Shown in pieces: positions 34,840 to 46,432 of a stretch of 64,000 bases of DNA. The notes under the pieces are model-generated. The model was not told where the DNA came from and made no database searches. It saw only the letters and a list, made by a program, of their open reading frames with translations. This DNA comes from Isoetes taiwanensis. Lineage: Eukaryota; Streptophyta; Lycopodiopsida; Isoetales; Isoetaceae. Position 1 is the stretch's first letter. Every line of letters begins with the position of its first letter. The stretch is from contig JAJEKV010000017.1 of the NCBI GenBank assembly GCA_021234155.1, forward strand, positions 7,231,253 to 7,295,252. The letters are read 5' to 3'. A program made the position numbers and the translations under genes.

Positions 34840-35070
34840 ACCAAAACCCTAATATTTTTCGCCAAACCACTAATAAAATCATAGTAAGAAATAACCCTCA
34901 CCCCTATTTTTCGCCAAACCATTATCACAATCATAGTAAGAGATAATTTGCTTTTTAAATTCTAAGGATTGATATTAAGTTTGTAGAAAATTGTAGACGA
35001 GATTTTAAATTATAAGGATTGATATTAAGTTTGTAGAAAATTGTAGAGAAGATTTTAAATTCCAGGAAAA
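34840..35070 (+). repeat. Two short tandem duplications
   Basis: TTTTCGCCAAACCA..AATCATAGTAAGA.ATAA occurs twice (about 34853 and 34907). A 57-bp unit, AAGGATTGATATTAAGTTTG followed by TAGAAAATTGTAGA.GAGATTTTAAATT, occurs twice in tandem (about 34967 and 35017). Confidence 0.85.
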
Positions 35071-35762
35071 CTACTGATTGATGTTTATAGGAAATTGTAG
35101 GCTGGAATCACAACTTCGCAGGCTTCTGTGCAAACTACAAGAAATTTTCCTTTCATGCATAAAAAATTTCCCGAACCAAGCTCCTCTGTTGCAGTTTTGC
35201 AGTGCACCCATGCACACACATTAAAACTAAGAAGTGTCATTCTTGCTTAAATAAGCTCATGGCAGCCCATCATAATTAAATCCAAAAACACCCGATATGA
35301 AAATAAAGGTTCCATGGCATGGCACATGTCAATCCCAAGATGAAAATAAAGGATCCCAAGGCAAGTTCCAGAAACCTAAACGTTCGTTTTCAACATTCTT
35401 TTCTTTATATACTCATAATTGACAATCATAACTGTCCTCAATCAGACTTTCGTTTCAGAACCCCATTATCTCTCTAAGAAGTAGATCAAAACCTCTCATC
35501 TCAATTTTGTTTATCTCTTGCTTTCTGGCAATGCAGCTTAACACATCATCATTCGCATCATTCTCATGCTTCTATTGCTTTTAAATATCCATTAAACAAT
35601 CCTCACATGCTGTAATACAGCATTTCAGAGCATACATTTAGCATTATTGCCAACTGAATTAATGGACTAAAAGTGTTCATGCTGACACAACGCTTAGGAT
35701 TTGAAATATATATCTGAACTTCCGACATCCAGAGCACCATGCCTTCCAAAAAATACGAAGTG
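35070..35762. other. 3' flank of the glycine-rich protein gene
   Basis: This stretch would contain the 3' UTR and polyadenylation region of the minus-strand gene. No further gene was recognised. Confidence 0.4.
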
Positions 35763-37542
35763 CTAATCTTTGCTCCACTTGCTTACAACATGTGACTCCG
35801 CACTACTATGGGCATCTGCTTTTATAAGAGGCGCAGTTGGACTAGTTTCTACAGCACCATACGAACGTTGTTTGAAGCCCCGCAGAGCAAATAGGATAAA
35901 GTTTATAACAATGGCTAAAGATCTCTTTCCATTTGTGATCACAAAATACTGCCACAAAAAACATAAATTAGCTTGATGCATATAAACAACCTGAAACCAT
36001 CAAATTCAGAAGCCCATAAGGGGCATGAAATGAAAAACAAATGTAAGAACACGGTTTAGTGCACTTGAAAACCCCCAGAAAAAAGAAAAGGGGGAGAAAG
36101 AGGTTGAGCTTCTCCAGAAGTCAATCATTTGAAAAAATATGCATCCTCTTAAGGTCATCTATGCTACTGGCATGTGTGATGAGTATCTTACAAATGTAGC
36201 CAAGCCAGTGAAGGCAAATATTATTTGTTTTGCTTCATCCCACGAGCTGCCTTCACCACCGCCCCCGCCACCTCCACCACCCCCACCTCCACCTCCTCCT
36301 CTACTACCATCACCTCCGCCACGAGATCCTCTTAATTGCCGCTGCTTAACCTCTTCTTCCCATTTGTTGAAGACATCCTTCTTTCCTCCAAGAGCTTCCT
36401 CCAAAGCTTTTTTAGCAGCTTCCTGTAAATATACAAAGGGTTAAAAAGTTCTATCACAGTAACATGTGATATAAGTTAACAACATTCCAGGAACAACAAA
36501 GTACTTCCAAATGGCCTAATGGGTGCACATATTTTTCTACAAAGACTAAGAAGAGAAGTCACCTGATACAGAGATTGCATACAGACACATGGTTCTAACT
36601 GTTCCTTTCTATGAAACTAAACCAGTACAATAACTTTCTTTTAATAATGAATGGTTGTCCAGAATGTTGTCGTTTGAAAATGCCAGGTAGTGGCGCCATA
36701 ACAAATTATTCTCTGAAGCAACCTCGAACGTGCCTATTCTTTTTTACTGCATTGCACTAATGGATTTGAGCCTCAGAATGTCATATGACCCTTGCAAAAA
36801 ATGTCCTATAATATCTCTTCTTCTGTATGGCCTCCACTATATATATGAGTCGTTGAGGCTAAACCGATTGATAATGAACAAGATAAGCAGATTAGCATTG
36901 TCTTTGATTATTCTTCTGATATAGTGTTGACCATAAGCCCTAACTCTATTTTTTTGAACCAAATTGGTGGAGGCAACAGTCTAAACACATCAAGAAAACT
37001 CTTAATTCTCCATCTCTGAGTTCAAGGTAACATAGGAGATGGAAATGCACCCATAATACTAAAAGCCAATTATGTCAAGCAGCCATCCATATGCAAGAAC
37101 AACAAAGCCACAAAATCAAATTGCATTTCATCCCAAAAGATGTACTCTTTGTTGACATGCATGCTCAAATCAGCAACCTAACTGTTTAAGTAACAGACTG
37201 TGTTGCACTGTGAATTACACTGGGTGCAATATAGAACTGTAACATCGCACAGCTTGTATTCCTTTGATGAAATGTCAAATTAAAGTAAGAAATTTGAAAG
37301 AGTAAAGAAATAACCTTGACCATGCAGTGTGTTTATATTACAAACCAGCAAGATTGCAAATAAATACTGACCCTGGCTTTTCTGTCACCTCCAATACAAA
37401 CTACTCTCGGATATGCCGATCTACAAACGGCACTTGTTCTGGCAGCACTTCTGGAGCTGTTGAATCCAGCTAAAGGAATCCAAAGAGAACGACAAGAGCA
37501 CGTTGAAGCGTCTAACTGTGAAGGAGAGGCGACGGACGCCAT
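35763..37542 (-). CDS. Plastid-targeted glycine-rich membrane protein (3 exons)
   Basis: Exon 1 is 37542-37372, exon 2 is 36422-36192 and exon 3 is 35948-35763. The introns start GTCAGT and GTAAGA and end ACAG and GCAG, and both are phase 0. The product has 195 residues. Residues 1-50 (MASVASPSQLDASTCSC, rich in Ser/Ala/Arg, no acids after position 11) look like a chloroplast transit peptide. Residues 58-87 form a charged helix (EAAKKALEEALGGKKDVFNK, then WEEEVKQR). Residues 88-117 are glycine-rich, with a run of 15 Gly. Residues 120-150 are hydrophobic (QIIFAFTGLATF, then YFVI..LAIVINFILFALRG) and probably hold membrane segments. The tail is polar. The combination suggests a thylakoid or envelope protein of unknown role. 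I recall plant proteins of this general type but cannot name the family with certainty. Confidence 0.8.
36243..36303 (-). repeat. In-frame GGN repeat coding poly-Gly
   Basis: CCACC/CCTCC-type repeats on the plus strand encode the 15-residue glycine run in exon 2. The tract is likely to vary in length between alleles while preserving frame. Confidence 0.8.
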
Positions 37543-37559
37543 AGCAACCTTTCCCGCAT

Positions 37560-38196
37560 GTACTATGTACTATGGATATGCAGAATAAAACAACCCCCCG
37601 TTTATGTAATTTTTAATATTTGCTTACGAATTGGCTAAAATACATTGCAACATAAAACAACTCAAAAAAAATGCAACTAGCGGAAATGTAGGGTTGGGAT
37701 GAAGGTTGGGGTAGCGATGAGCATAGGGCATGCATTTGTGCTCTATTCATGAAAAGACTATTTGCAATTCCCTATGTTGTTTGTCAAGATGCATTTGTGA
37801 GAGACGATCTCAAGCGACAATGCCACAACATCTGCAACTTCCACCGGAGTTAGTAAAGTGTTGCAAATGCTAAATGTTATTATTTCACTGGTAGCTCTAG
37901 AAGGGGAGGAATGAGGCCTTGGCCTCTTGTGTCGAGATGGAGTTCCCTAAGGTTGCTTTCCCCTTCAAGTTATGTCTCTAAACTAATTACTGGTGCAGCG
38001 CTTCATTGTTGTTCATGAGAAACAAGGACCAATATGCATTTACAGAAGAAAATTAAAAACATGCATAGGAGAAACGGCAGCCAATGAGGATCCATAATTA
38101 TACCTTACATAATATGAGAGTTCAAAGCCTGTACCCAGATAATTTTCCATTTTTCTGCCCAGTCTATACTCTTCCAAATATTGTGTGTTCTACTGG
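37560..38196. other. Upstream region of the glycine-rich protein gene
   Basis: This contains the presumed promoter and 5' UTR of the minus-strand gene starting at 37542. No TATA box stands out and no other feature was recognised before the L1 target site. Confidence 0.35.
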
Positions 38197-38207
38197 CGTT
38201 CATGACT

Positions 38208-38243
<36 letters not shown>

Positions 38244-38516
38244 TAAGAGTATACTTTTATTATTATAAGGTATAAGATACATCAAGTCCCCATATTTGGG
38301 AAGATAGGAAGAATTATGAGCAAATATAGGAATTATAGGGATCCTCCATCATCGTGTACTCTGGAGGCTACCACCTCTTCTTCCCCACCACATGGGTACT
38401 ATAAGGAGGATCATCTATCTTCTCCACATGGGTAAGTACTATAGAGTAAAGGCGACTTAGTTCCATGGTTGGACCATCCCTAAATTTAACAATTAATCCA
38501 CGAATAGCTACATCAC

Positions 38517-41500
38517 TTACCACCATTTCATTTGCTTCCCTCTTTCATTATTGAGCCGATGGCTTTGAAGAAGGAATAGAAGCCTTCCAAGGTCCCAGAC
38601 TCTATCAAGTTCTCTATTATACCTCATACCTTTTTGTCTATGGTGTGCAAGAGCCATCATTGCAACTTCCAAATTGAAGTAGTTTTCAATTTTCCAATGC
38701 GATCCCGGCCCGTGGACAACATCGCAGCGGTGTTTCCGGACTACCCATATTGCAATGTTAACTAGCGAAGCTTCAATGCAGTTTATGTCTGAGGCCTGTA
38801 TCAGTTCTGGCCAGACCAGTTGTTGCATTGATAGACCAATAATGGGACTGACCCAATGCCAGAATTCTGTAATCTTTGGGCAGAAAATGAGGTGTCCAAT
38901 AGATTCCCGATCTTGACAACCAAGTGGACATTTATCATCCACTATGATATCCTTGTTATAGAACTTCTCTTTTGTGCTAAGCCCCTCCTGAAGGGCCAAC
39001 CATCTGAAGAATTGAATCTTTCTAGAACATAAAGATTTCCAGGAGTTGGCTAAAACCGCTTTAGCTTCCCCATTATTTAATCAAAGCGTAATCTCGACTT
39101 TTAATGGGGTATCCTCACCAAGAGATCGATATATCCTTGCGACACTATAGTGCATATGCCCCTCAAGTAGCCAACTTTCTTGGGGTCGAGTAATACCTGA
39201 CACATTGATGACTCTTTCATGAATTTCTTTTAGCACTGCCCTATCTCCTTCCCTGCGGGTACTCTCCTTTTAAACTTGGTCCAGTGAGATCCATCGCCAT
39301 TCTCCCAGAGATGTTGCAACCTGTGTTATTCCATGGCTCTTCCATTTAATGAAAATCTGAGGATGAGAGGGGCTAAGGCGAGACCCTCCGGTCCCGGACA
39401 TTCAGTATTCCGGAAGATCTTGAACCCTCCGCCTCTTTTGGAGGAACATAGGGGTGAAGATGTCTTTGAACTTCATTCCATGCACGGAGAATTTTCCTCA
39501 TCAGCAACTGGGGGCGTCCCGGGGGCGGTTTGAATTTATAAAGAATGCTCCCGGCTCATCTCGAGGGAGAGGGCTTACCTAGTAGTTTTCCTTGCTTGGT
39601 CGGTATGATACAAACTTCAAAGGCTGGAGACACCTCGCTCCCTACACAAGAGCTCTCGGACAAATTTAGCTGCTAGGGCTTGAGCTTGTGTAAGAGGATC
39701 CTTGCAACCCCCCCCATCTTTCTTATCACGACACGGCTCATTCCGAGGCCACTTTGGCCATGCCTCCCCAAATAAATTTTCTGATGATCACACAGACTTG
39801 ATTGTATATTCCTTTACGTGCCCACCCGACGCAGAAGAATAGTAGATGTGAGAGGCGACCAAAATTGCATTGGCCCTGATGGCTTCATACGAAGTAACTA
39901 AGGCTTTGGAAGACCATCGCCCACTTTTTCTTCAGCTTGTCGAATAGGGGCCCCACAATCCCTTTATAGAGTCGGATAGGACAAGAGGGAGACCAGGGAG
40001 TTTAATTGACTCCCAGTGGCACCACCGGAAAGCCCGACCTCACGGCTCATGGATCAATATCATTGTCTAATGCCCAAAGTACCGAACACTTGTTGGCATT
40101 GAGGCCTATCCCCGATATTATCTCAAAGGAAAGTAGAATGTGTCGGAAATATTTGGAAACTATTATCATCAAACTGAGGAACATGAATGTGTCGTCAGCA
40201 TACTGCATAATTGTCAGCTTCTCTGTTCCATCAGGGAAGGTCAGGCCCTCCAGGTTTCCTTATGCCTGCCTGCTTTAATAGTACCATTCTTGTTAGCAGA
40301 TTAGCCATGATGAGGAACATATGCACGAACCAATGGGCATCCTTGCCTAATACCCCTCACGAGATTGAAGGGCACATGGGTTGACCATTTACTTGGACCA
40401 AGCGAGGAGGCTAGATTGTTCATCCCCATAGCCATTTGAATAAATCGGAGGTCAAATCCTAGGTAGCTCATAACTTCTCGCAACCCTTCCCATCTAAGAG
40501 AGTCGTAGGCCTTTCTAAAGTCCATTTTGATAAGGACACAATTTTGCTTTGAGGCGTGACACCAATGCAGTCCTTCTCTAGCTGCCAGGTAATTATCCAG
40601 AATGTTTCTTCCAGGTAGAAACGCAGATTGCTCTTTCCCGATTACTCTATTGAGAATAGGCTTTTAGGCGGTTGGCAATTACCTTCATAACCACTTTATA
40701 CGATACATTGGTGAGAGCAATGGGACGCCACTCCCCAATGTCTTGAGGTGCAGGTATCTTTGGGACTAAAGTAATGAATCCGGCCCGACAAAAGAGATGG
40801 GTGTAAAGAACACGAGATCAAGCCCCCACCCTTTGCTTTCGGGTGAAGTCATGGCCCAACACATCCCGAATTCTAGAAAGAACTCGGGAGGAAATCCATC
40901 ATGCAGTCTGGAGACTTTCCTGCTGCCAGGGAACCAAGGGTTTTGTGAATCTCATCCCCCTCAGGAATGCGAAGCAGGAGTTGGTTTTCTTCCTGAGTGA
41001 CACCATCCCTCCAGTCAATTTTGCTCATCCAATCAGCTAGATTGGGATGGAATGAGGAGGGAGGGTTCCTCCACGGAATTGGTTCTCAAAGCCTGGCGAT
41101 GAAGGATGAGATCTCTAGAGGATCCTCCAATATTTTCTACGATTATCATCTCTAATTGGAAAATCTTGTTACCTGCTAGTCTAGCCCCGGCCATTCTGAA
41201 GAAGCATTTCGAGTTTTCATGGTCCATCTCAGCATACCATTTAGTTTTGGAGCGAACCGCCGCCCCTCTGGCTTCTACTTCCTCAATCGCCTTAGCTTTC
41301 CCTTCGAATTCTTCTTCCTCCGATTGCTGCATGTCAATATTATGGGGGTGTGCCAGCAGCTCCTGCTTAATTAGTCTCAACTGGTTATAGACCTCATTCT
41401 TTTCTCTTTTAAATTCCATAGCTCGATCCTTGCCCCACTTTTTGGCCCAGTCCTTCATTAAACAGAGCTTTTTTACCCAAGCTTTCATACTCGGGGAGTT

Positions 41501-42382
41501 TTCAGCATTGTTAAGAGAGGACACAAACTCTCTGAAGGGTTTGCAAAATGCCTCTTTCCCCAACCAGGATGTGTTGAATTTAAAAGGCACATTTCCAGTC
41601 TTTCTAGCTGTAGGAATACTTTCGAATATCAAACTTTGAGGAACATGATCAGAGTGTGAGAAGGCCAGCTCCCCTTCAACATAGCATTTATCCATGAAAC
41701 AGACAGATTTATTAGCTATGTAGAATCTGTCTAATAAGCAATATACCCGGTCCTGACCCTTTTGCTTATTCAACCATGAGAACGCAGCATTAGAGGGAGG
41801 AATAAGAGCAAGCCCAACATTATTTAGCAGAGAGTTCCAAGTAGAGTCCTCAGCATCTGACAAATTTCTGTGCAACCCAATCTTCTGATCCCAAACATCA
41901 GTCATGTTCAGATCCCCCCCAAGGATCCAATTATCAATAAGATCCGCCTGTTGATTAATCCAACATTCAATTTCTTCCCACATAATAGATCTTTCTGCTG
42001 GCTTATTGGAAGCGTATATATTGATCATTCCCCATTTACACTCACTGCCTTCAAAGATGACTGCTTGCCAACGACCATTCCTTCCAGCATATTGCCCAAG
42101 CTGCACAAGACCTTTCCACAGTATACTGGTGCCCCCTTTGGTTCCTCGCGCCGCACAACTGAAGGAGGTATAGTTATTGCCTACCCATTTGCCGATTGAT
42201 CTAGCCTCAAAATCTGGCAGGCGATGCTCCTGTATGAGCACAATATCTGCATTCAAGGATCGTATGGCAGCTAGTACCCTGCCACGCTTAAGGACACCTT
42301 TTATTCCGCGTAGGTTCCAGGAGACAATTTTCATGGAAGCAGGATCATTGCTGCCATTGCTGCCATTGCTGCCATTCCTCAA
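38517..42382 (-). pseudogene. L1 ORF2: intact endonuclease, broken RT
   Basis: The first 449 codons (42382-41033) are open; translation more likely starts at 42334 (MKIVSWNLRG). APE-type endonuclease signatures are intact: SWNLRG near residue 22, QEHRLP near 51, GDLNMTD near 155, DRFYI near 220 and SHSDHVP near 250, including the catalytic Asp and His. A helical linker follows. After 41033 the frame breaks. RT pieces follow: VSYKVVMKVIANRL (40.70 kb), DFRKAYDSLRWEGL (40.5 kb), GIRQGCPL (40.33 kb), QYADDTFMFL (40.19 kb) and SGIGLNANKCSVLWAL. The zinc domain is at 38999-38800 (DKCPLGCQDRESIGHLIFC). An in-frame (CCATTGCTG)n run at 42349-42376 encodes SNG repeats before the start. Confidence 0.9.
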
Positions 42383-42951
42383 TTGCTTTCATTGGATAAG
42401 GTACTTTAATTCTCCAACCCGAGTACCCAATGTGACCACCATCATTGTTTTGTACTAGACTTCTAGAAGTACTAGACCATATATGCCAAGGATCATTGGC
42501 TTGTGCCATCAACATCATCTCCCCACCCAACATTATTATGCGCCCACTGAATCTAGTATACTCCCGCCTTTGTGTTGAGGTGTACAGAGGCTTCCCATTG
42601 GGTCCACCAAATGATGGTCAGAAGTCTGTCTTATTAGGCACTTTTAGCCATGCATAACTTCTCTCGACAGAACTATTCTTTAGTATTGTAGAGCCTTCAA
42701 TGCCTTTCATATTCCCATAAACCCATCTATTGTCAGACCTCATTTCTACCCACCAAGGGGAATCTTCTTTTACGATGGTATAGCTCCATATTTAGTGTAA
42801 CGTCAACCACCCCTTTGTTGGTATTTTCATCAAGGTGTTGCGGTTCAAGGTTTATACTGTTGACTTTCTTGTGAGTAACAGATCTAAGCTGTATGTTCAT
42901 GAGAAAGATGTAACTATAAATTCCGATGCTACTATTACGATATAAAAAGGA

Positions 42952-44529
42952 TTACAAAATACTGATTGGGTCAACCGACCATCTTGAAAAAAGGCCAGCT
43001 CCAGCAATCAGAGGAATGATACTGGGACAAAGCCCATACAAAAAGGCCCGATAATCGGCGGGAGGCCAATACCTTAAGCCTGTTGCATCATTGGGATGCC
43101 AATCCCTCCCCAAACCATTTTCGAAAGAGCTGCTCTTGGGTCCAGCACTTCCCTTCACATTACTCTGCACCTTACTTTTCTTCACATTTAGAACTTTCTG
43201 TTGAAGTCGGGACCAGTAGGCTGGATCCAACATTACTCTACACCTCCTTGAATCCTTCCGCTTTTGCATGATCATACAAGATCTTTGCAACAGCCGATTC
43301 AAAAGCATGCTTGTTTGGTTTCTTGTCAACACCTTTTTTTTTCTTCTTAGGACCATTGGCCAGGTATGTTTTGAGGGTCTGTTCATCTTCTGGTATGGAC
43401 ACTGCAGTGGGTATAGCAAGGGCTAGTTGAGCAGACCGGCCCTCAGCTCCACCAGAAGCAGCTCCATCATCCACCTTGCAGCCAGGTGCAACAGCTTGTG
43501 CATTCTTAGCCTGTTGCAGATCAACAGCGGCTCTTGCAGCCGCCTGAAAACGCTCTTGCAAGAAGAGAGCCTTATGTAGTTGATTTCCTTTTGGGGATAC
43601 AGTTGGGCTTGGGATGATTTCCTCCAAAATCACGGCCCTTGGGGGGGATCTTCGAACATCGGATCGTGAGAGGCTATTTGAAGCGAGGCCAGCCCCGACT
43701 CCATCGAAGTAGCTCCATCACATGACTCGTCTACCTTGAAGCTGGGAGCATCAGCTTGCACATCCTTATCCTGTTGCTCACCCTTAGCCTGTTGCTGGTC
43801 ATCATTGACTCTTGCGGCCGAGGGGTCTTGGCCCTTAAAATTTGGAATCTTCAGGCATCAGATCAGCCTCACAACTCTCTATGATCATAGCAACTATTGC
43901 TGAATGAGAGCTTAGGGGCTGTTGTGACAGCTCCCCCTATTGGGGTAAAAAGAATCTTGATTTCGCGCTCCAAGAGTCCTGAATCTGGGAGGCGGATGTA
44001 GGCGGATCTGCAGGCGGTCACGGGACCACAGTCTGGTCGTTTATGTGGACACCGAGAGTTAGAGGTGTGCTGCCTCGTACTTGCCATATTTGTTGACTTT
44101 AACAAAGCCTTCTTCATCCGAGATTGCAGCCAGCGATTTCCCCTTAATATCCACATCCTTGGCGCCCAGTCCTGATTGGACTGCATGAACCATAGCACCA
44201 CATAGGTGGCATGGCATAGGGAGGCCAGAGATTTGGAGCTTGAATTCAATTCTCTCATTGTCAAAGCCCATGAAGAACAGAGATTCAGGGATGGGGTTGA
44301 AGATATTGACTGACACACAAATTTTAGGGGCTTCCTCGGTGCAGCCTCCCATGGAGACGAATTCCCCTAAAGGGGAGACAATGATCTTGAAGGCTTTCTC
44401 AGTCCAGAATTCAGAGCTGAGACTAGAAAGCGAGATCCAGATAGGATAAAAAAGAGCATTGGGATTGGTAGGATCAAACTTTGGCCGCCATCTTTGGAAC
44501 AAAATCTGCCCATTAAGACAGGTTACCAC
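42952..44529 (-). pseudogene. L1 ORF1, DUF4283-type with zinc knuckle, broken
   Basis: 44529-44059 encodes WRPKFDPTNP, then FYPIWISLSSLSSEFW, then LGEFVSMGGC and FKLQISGLPMPCHLCG. This is the DUF4283 domain plus the start of a CCHC knuckle, as in plant L1 ORF1. The region 43633-42952 supplies a lysine-rich C-terminal part (KKKKKGVDKKPNKHAFES). Frameshifts separate the halves. The N-terminal part of DUF4283 is missing because the insertion begins at 44560. ORF1 proteins bind the element RNA and form the retrotransposition particle. Confidence 0.75.
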
Positions 44530-44595
44530 TCCTTTCTTGAAGACGAAGTCTCGACAAAACCGCTCATGACTATAAACACTAGCATATTCTATTTC

Positions 44596-44935
44596 TCAAT
44601 TACATTTGTTATTCCCCCATTCCATATCACCAAATAATTGTACATATATTACACTGGAAAATGCTTTCTGCAAGAAATCATTAACATATATGTTTGACAT
44701 AAGCACATAGCCACCAGTACGATAAGAAAAATCCAACAAGGCAATGTGGTCAAAACAACGTTTCTCTAGATCTGTATTTACAAGCATTAAGCAAAGATGC
44801 GAATGTTGAGATATCATTCTTAATAGCATCCCAAAGTGAACAATTTACATCACTAAAGTGACTAGCACGCCCCAAAAGGTCAGTCATGCACGCAGAGTGC
44901 AAACTTGTGGGGATGACATGAAATTTTCCCATATA
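44596..44935 (-). pseudogene. Pentatricopeptide-repeat protein fragment
   Basis: Minus-strand frames read SACMTDLLGRASHFSDV, then TFASLLNACKYRSRE, then (shifted frame) GGYVLMSNIYVND. This is the end of a PLS-class PPR protein, where ACMVDLLGRAG..EA, W.SLLGACR and YVLLSNIYA occur in this order before the E domain. A frameshift near 44830 and loss of the E/DYW part show it is dead. Such proteins edit or process organellar RNA. The L1 insertion at 44560 lies immediately downstream, but the remaining C-terminal part is not recognisable on the far side of it. Confidence 0.65.
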
Positions 44936-45209
44936 CTTATAATGCCAACTATCTTCATCAACTAAACCTGCCCGACTGCATATAATAAGAATCCTTGGCT
45001 AGGCTAGATGTCCGAACCTTGTCTTCGACAGGGCTAGGGCTTTGTATATAATAAGAATACTTGTGAATGTCACCTCATTTGGTTTAATAAACTTCTCTTG
45101 CATTTTTCCAAGAAAAAGAAATGCCAAAAGACATTCACCATGTTGAGAATGGCCAGAAATCATTTATAACGAACCTGGCCACTTGATGGGCCAGTATACG
45201 TACTCATGT

Positions 45210-45295
45210 GCGTATATGCATGCTTGACATGCATGCAAGATAGAACATGCATGGAAGTTGGAACATGCATGCAAGATAGAACATGCATGCAGCAT
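45210..45295 (+). promoter_or_regulatory. CATGCATG (RY-type) motif array in LTR
   Basis: GACATGCATGCAAG, AACATGCATGGAAG, AACATGCATGCAAG and AACATGCATGCAGC follow one another at 17-18-bp spacing. The right LTR (52157-52253) has five units. CATGCA is the RY element bound by plant B3 factors (ABI3/FUS3/LEC2 family), so seed or embryo activity of this LTR promoter is possible. That function is inference from the motif alone. Confidence 0.55.
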
Positions 45296-46080
45296 AGAGA
45301 GCATATAAGCAAGAGTTTTTTAGAGAGCTTAGTGGATATTGGAGACTTGAAGGTTTTTGCGAGAGTTTGCAAAGCAAGAAAGCAGAGGAGACACCGAGGA
45401 GGCAAAACCTTGGAGATCGCGTCATGGATTGCATCAATCATCTTTTTTTTTCAAGTGGGGTTTTGCTGTGCATACAATTTGAGGTTTCAAATGTTGCCAT
45501 AGCTAGATTTGCATATGTTCTTGAGTTGAGGAAAAGCTTGGATTTGCATCATGTTAAAGAATTGTTAGAGGCTAGATACATGAGGCCATATATTCTTTTG
45601 ACTTTTCAATGAATTATTTATGTGACTGTTGTGATCTACTAGCTAGTTTGCAAGATAAGATTATGTGCAGAAGGACAAGCTTAATTTACAATCGTATGGG
45701 CATTGCAAAGTAAAGGTAAATCAAAGTAAAGTGACATAAATCAGGTCGAAATTGCATGGAGAAGGCTGATTTGGGCCTGAGAAGTGTCGATTTAGCATGG
45801 AAAACTCAAGTAGGATCGGATTGAAAACTGCCACAATTGTTGGCGGATTTTAGATGTCTGTCTTTTGTTGTTTATATTTATTTCTTTGTCGCTTTGTTAT
45901 ATTGTTTTTATAGTATTTCTCATTGTCTTGTGAGTGTTTAAATAACCAATGGATTAATTTGAGATGGAAAATGCAGACCATCCTGCAGGTTATGATTGTG
46001 GCAATTAATGGAAGAATCAGACTTGTTAGAGGAATTGCTAATGACAATTGTTTGCTAGTAATTCCAATACATGGAGTAGA

Positions 46081-46432
46081 GACTAGGGGACGTGGTGGCT
46101 CAGGGGAGGGCTCAGATGATTTGGTTGTAGCTAGGTCTGAGGACAGGGCTGTGGGAGGGGCTGCTGATCCTACTGGGGATGTCCCGGTAGCGGTATGTGC
46201 TGAGCATGAGGTGGCTGGAGCAGCCCGGTTGGAGGTAGAGACTAGTGTGGCCCATGACTCTATGGAGGTGCCTGGGGGACTTCCAACACGTGTTGGAAGT
46301 GGAATGTCATGTAGAGCGGCTGTGGGTCACATTGCTGTGATTAATCCTCTGGCTCTAGATGATGACTCTGTGGAGTGGGCTGATGGCCTGGTCGGTAGGC
46401 ATGTGGGGCTGGACACTTCTCCTCCGGGATGA
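46081..46432 (+). pseudogene. L1 ORF1 C-terminal part
   Basis: The frame continues from the left flank but belongs to the LINE after 46081 (RGRGGSGEGSDDLVVARSED, then a Gly/Val/Asp-rich tail ending in TSPPG and TGA at 46430-46432). It is a low-complexity acidic C terminus without a recognised domain. The RNA-binding N-terminal part was lost by 5' truncation. Its stop overlaps the ORF2 start as ATGA. Confidence 0.6.

Larger units (their letters stand above)
38208..44560 (-). mobile_element. Nearly full-length L1-type LINE with target-site duplication
   Basis: The minus-strand element is about 6.35 kb. The 3' end shows as a poly-T of about 29 nt on the plus strand near 38210-38238. Flanking 11-mers CGTTCATGACT (38197-38207) and CGCTCATGACT (44561-44571) differ at one position and define the target-site duplication. 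ORF1 (DUF4283-like) and ORF2 (endonuclease, reverse transcriptase, zinc domain) appear in order. ORF1 lacks its first part, so the copy is slightly 5'-truncated. It landed at the edge of a decayed PPR gene (44596-44935). The endonuclease frame is intact while the reverse transcriptase is interrupted. Confidence 0.92.

Noticed and set aside
36139-36444. Plus-strand poly-Pro frame
   Set aside because: It is the antisense shadow of the glycine-rich exon 2 of the minus-strand gene.
45204-45441. Frames with repeated SCMHVPTSMHV text
   Set aside because: They arise from the CATGCATG motif array of the LTR and recur identically in the other LTR.
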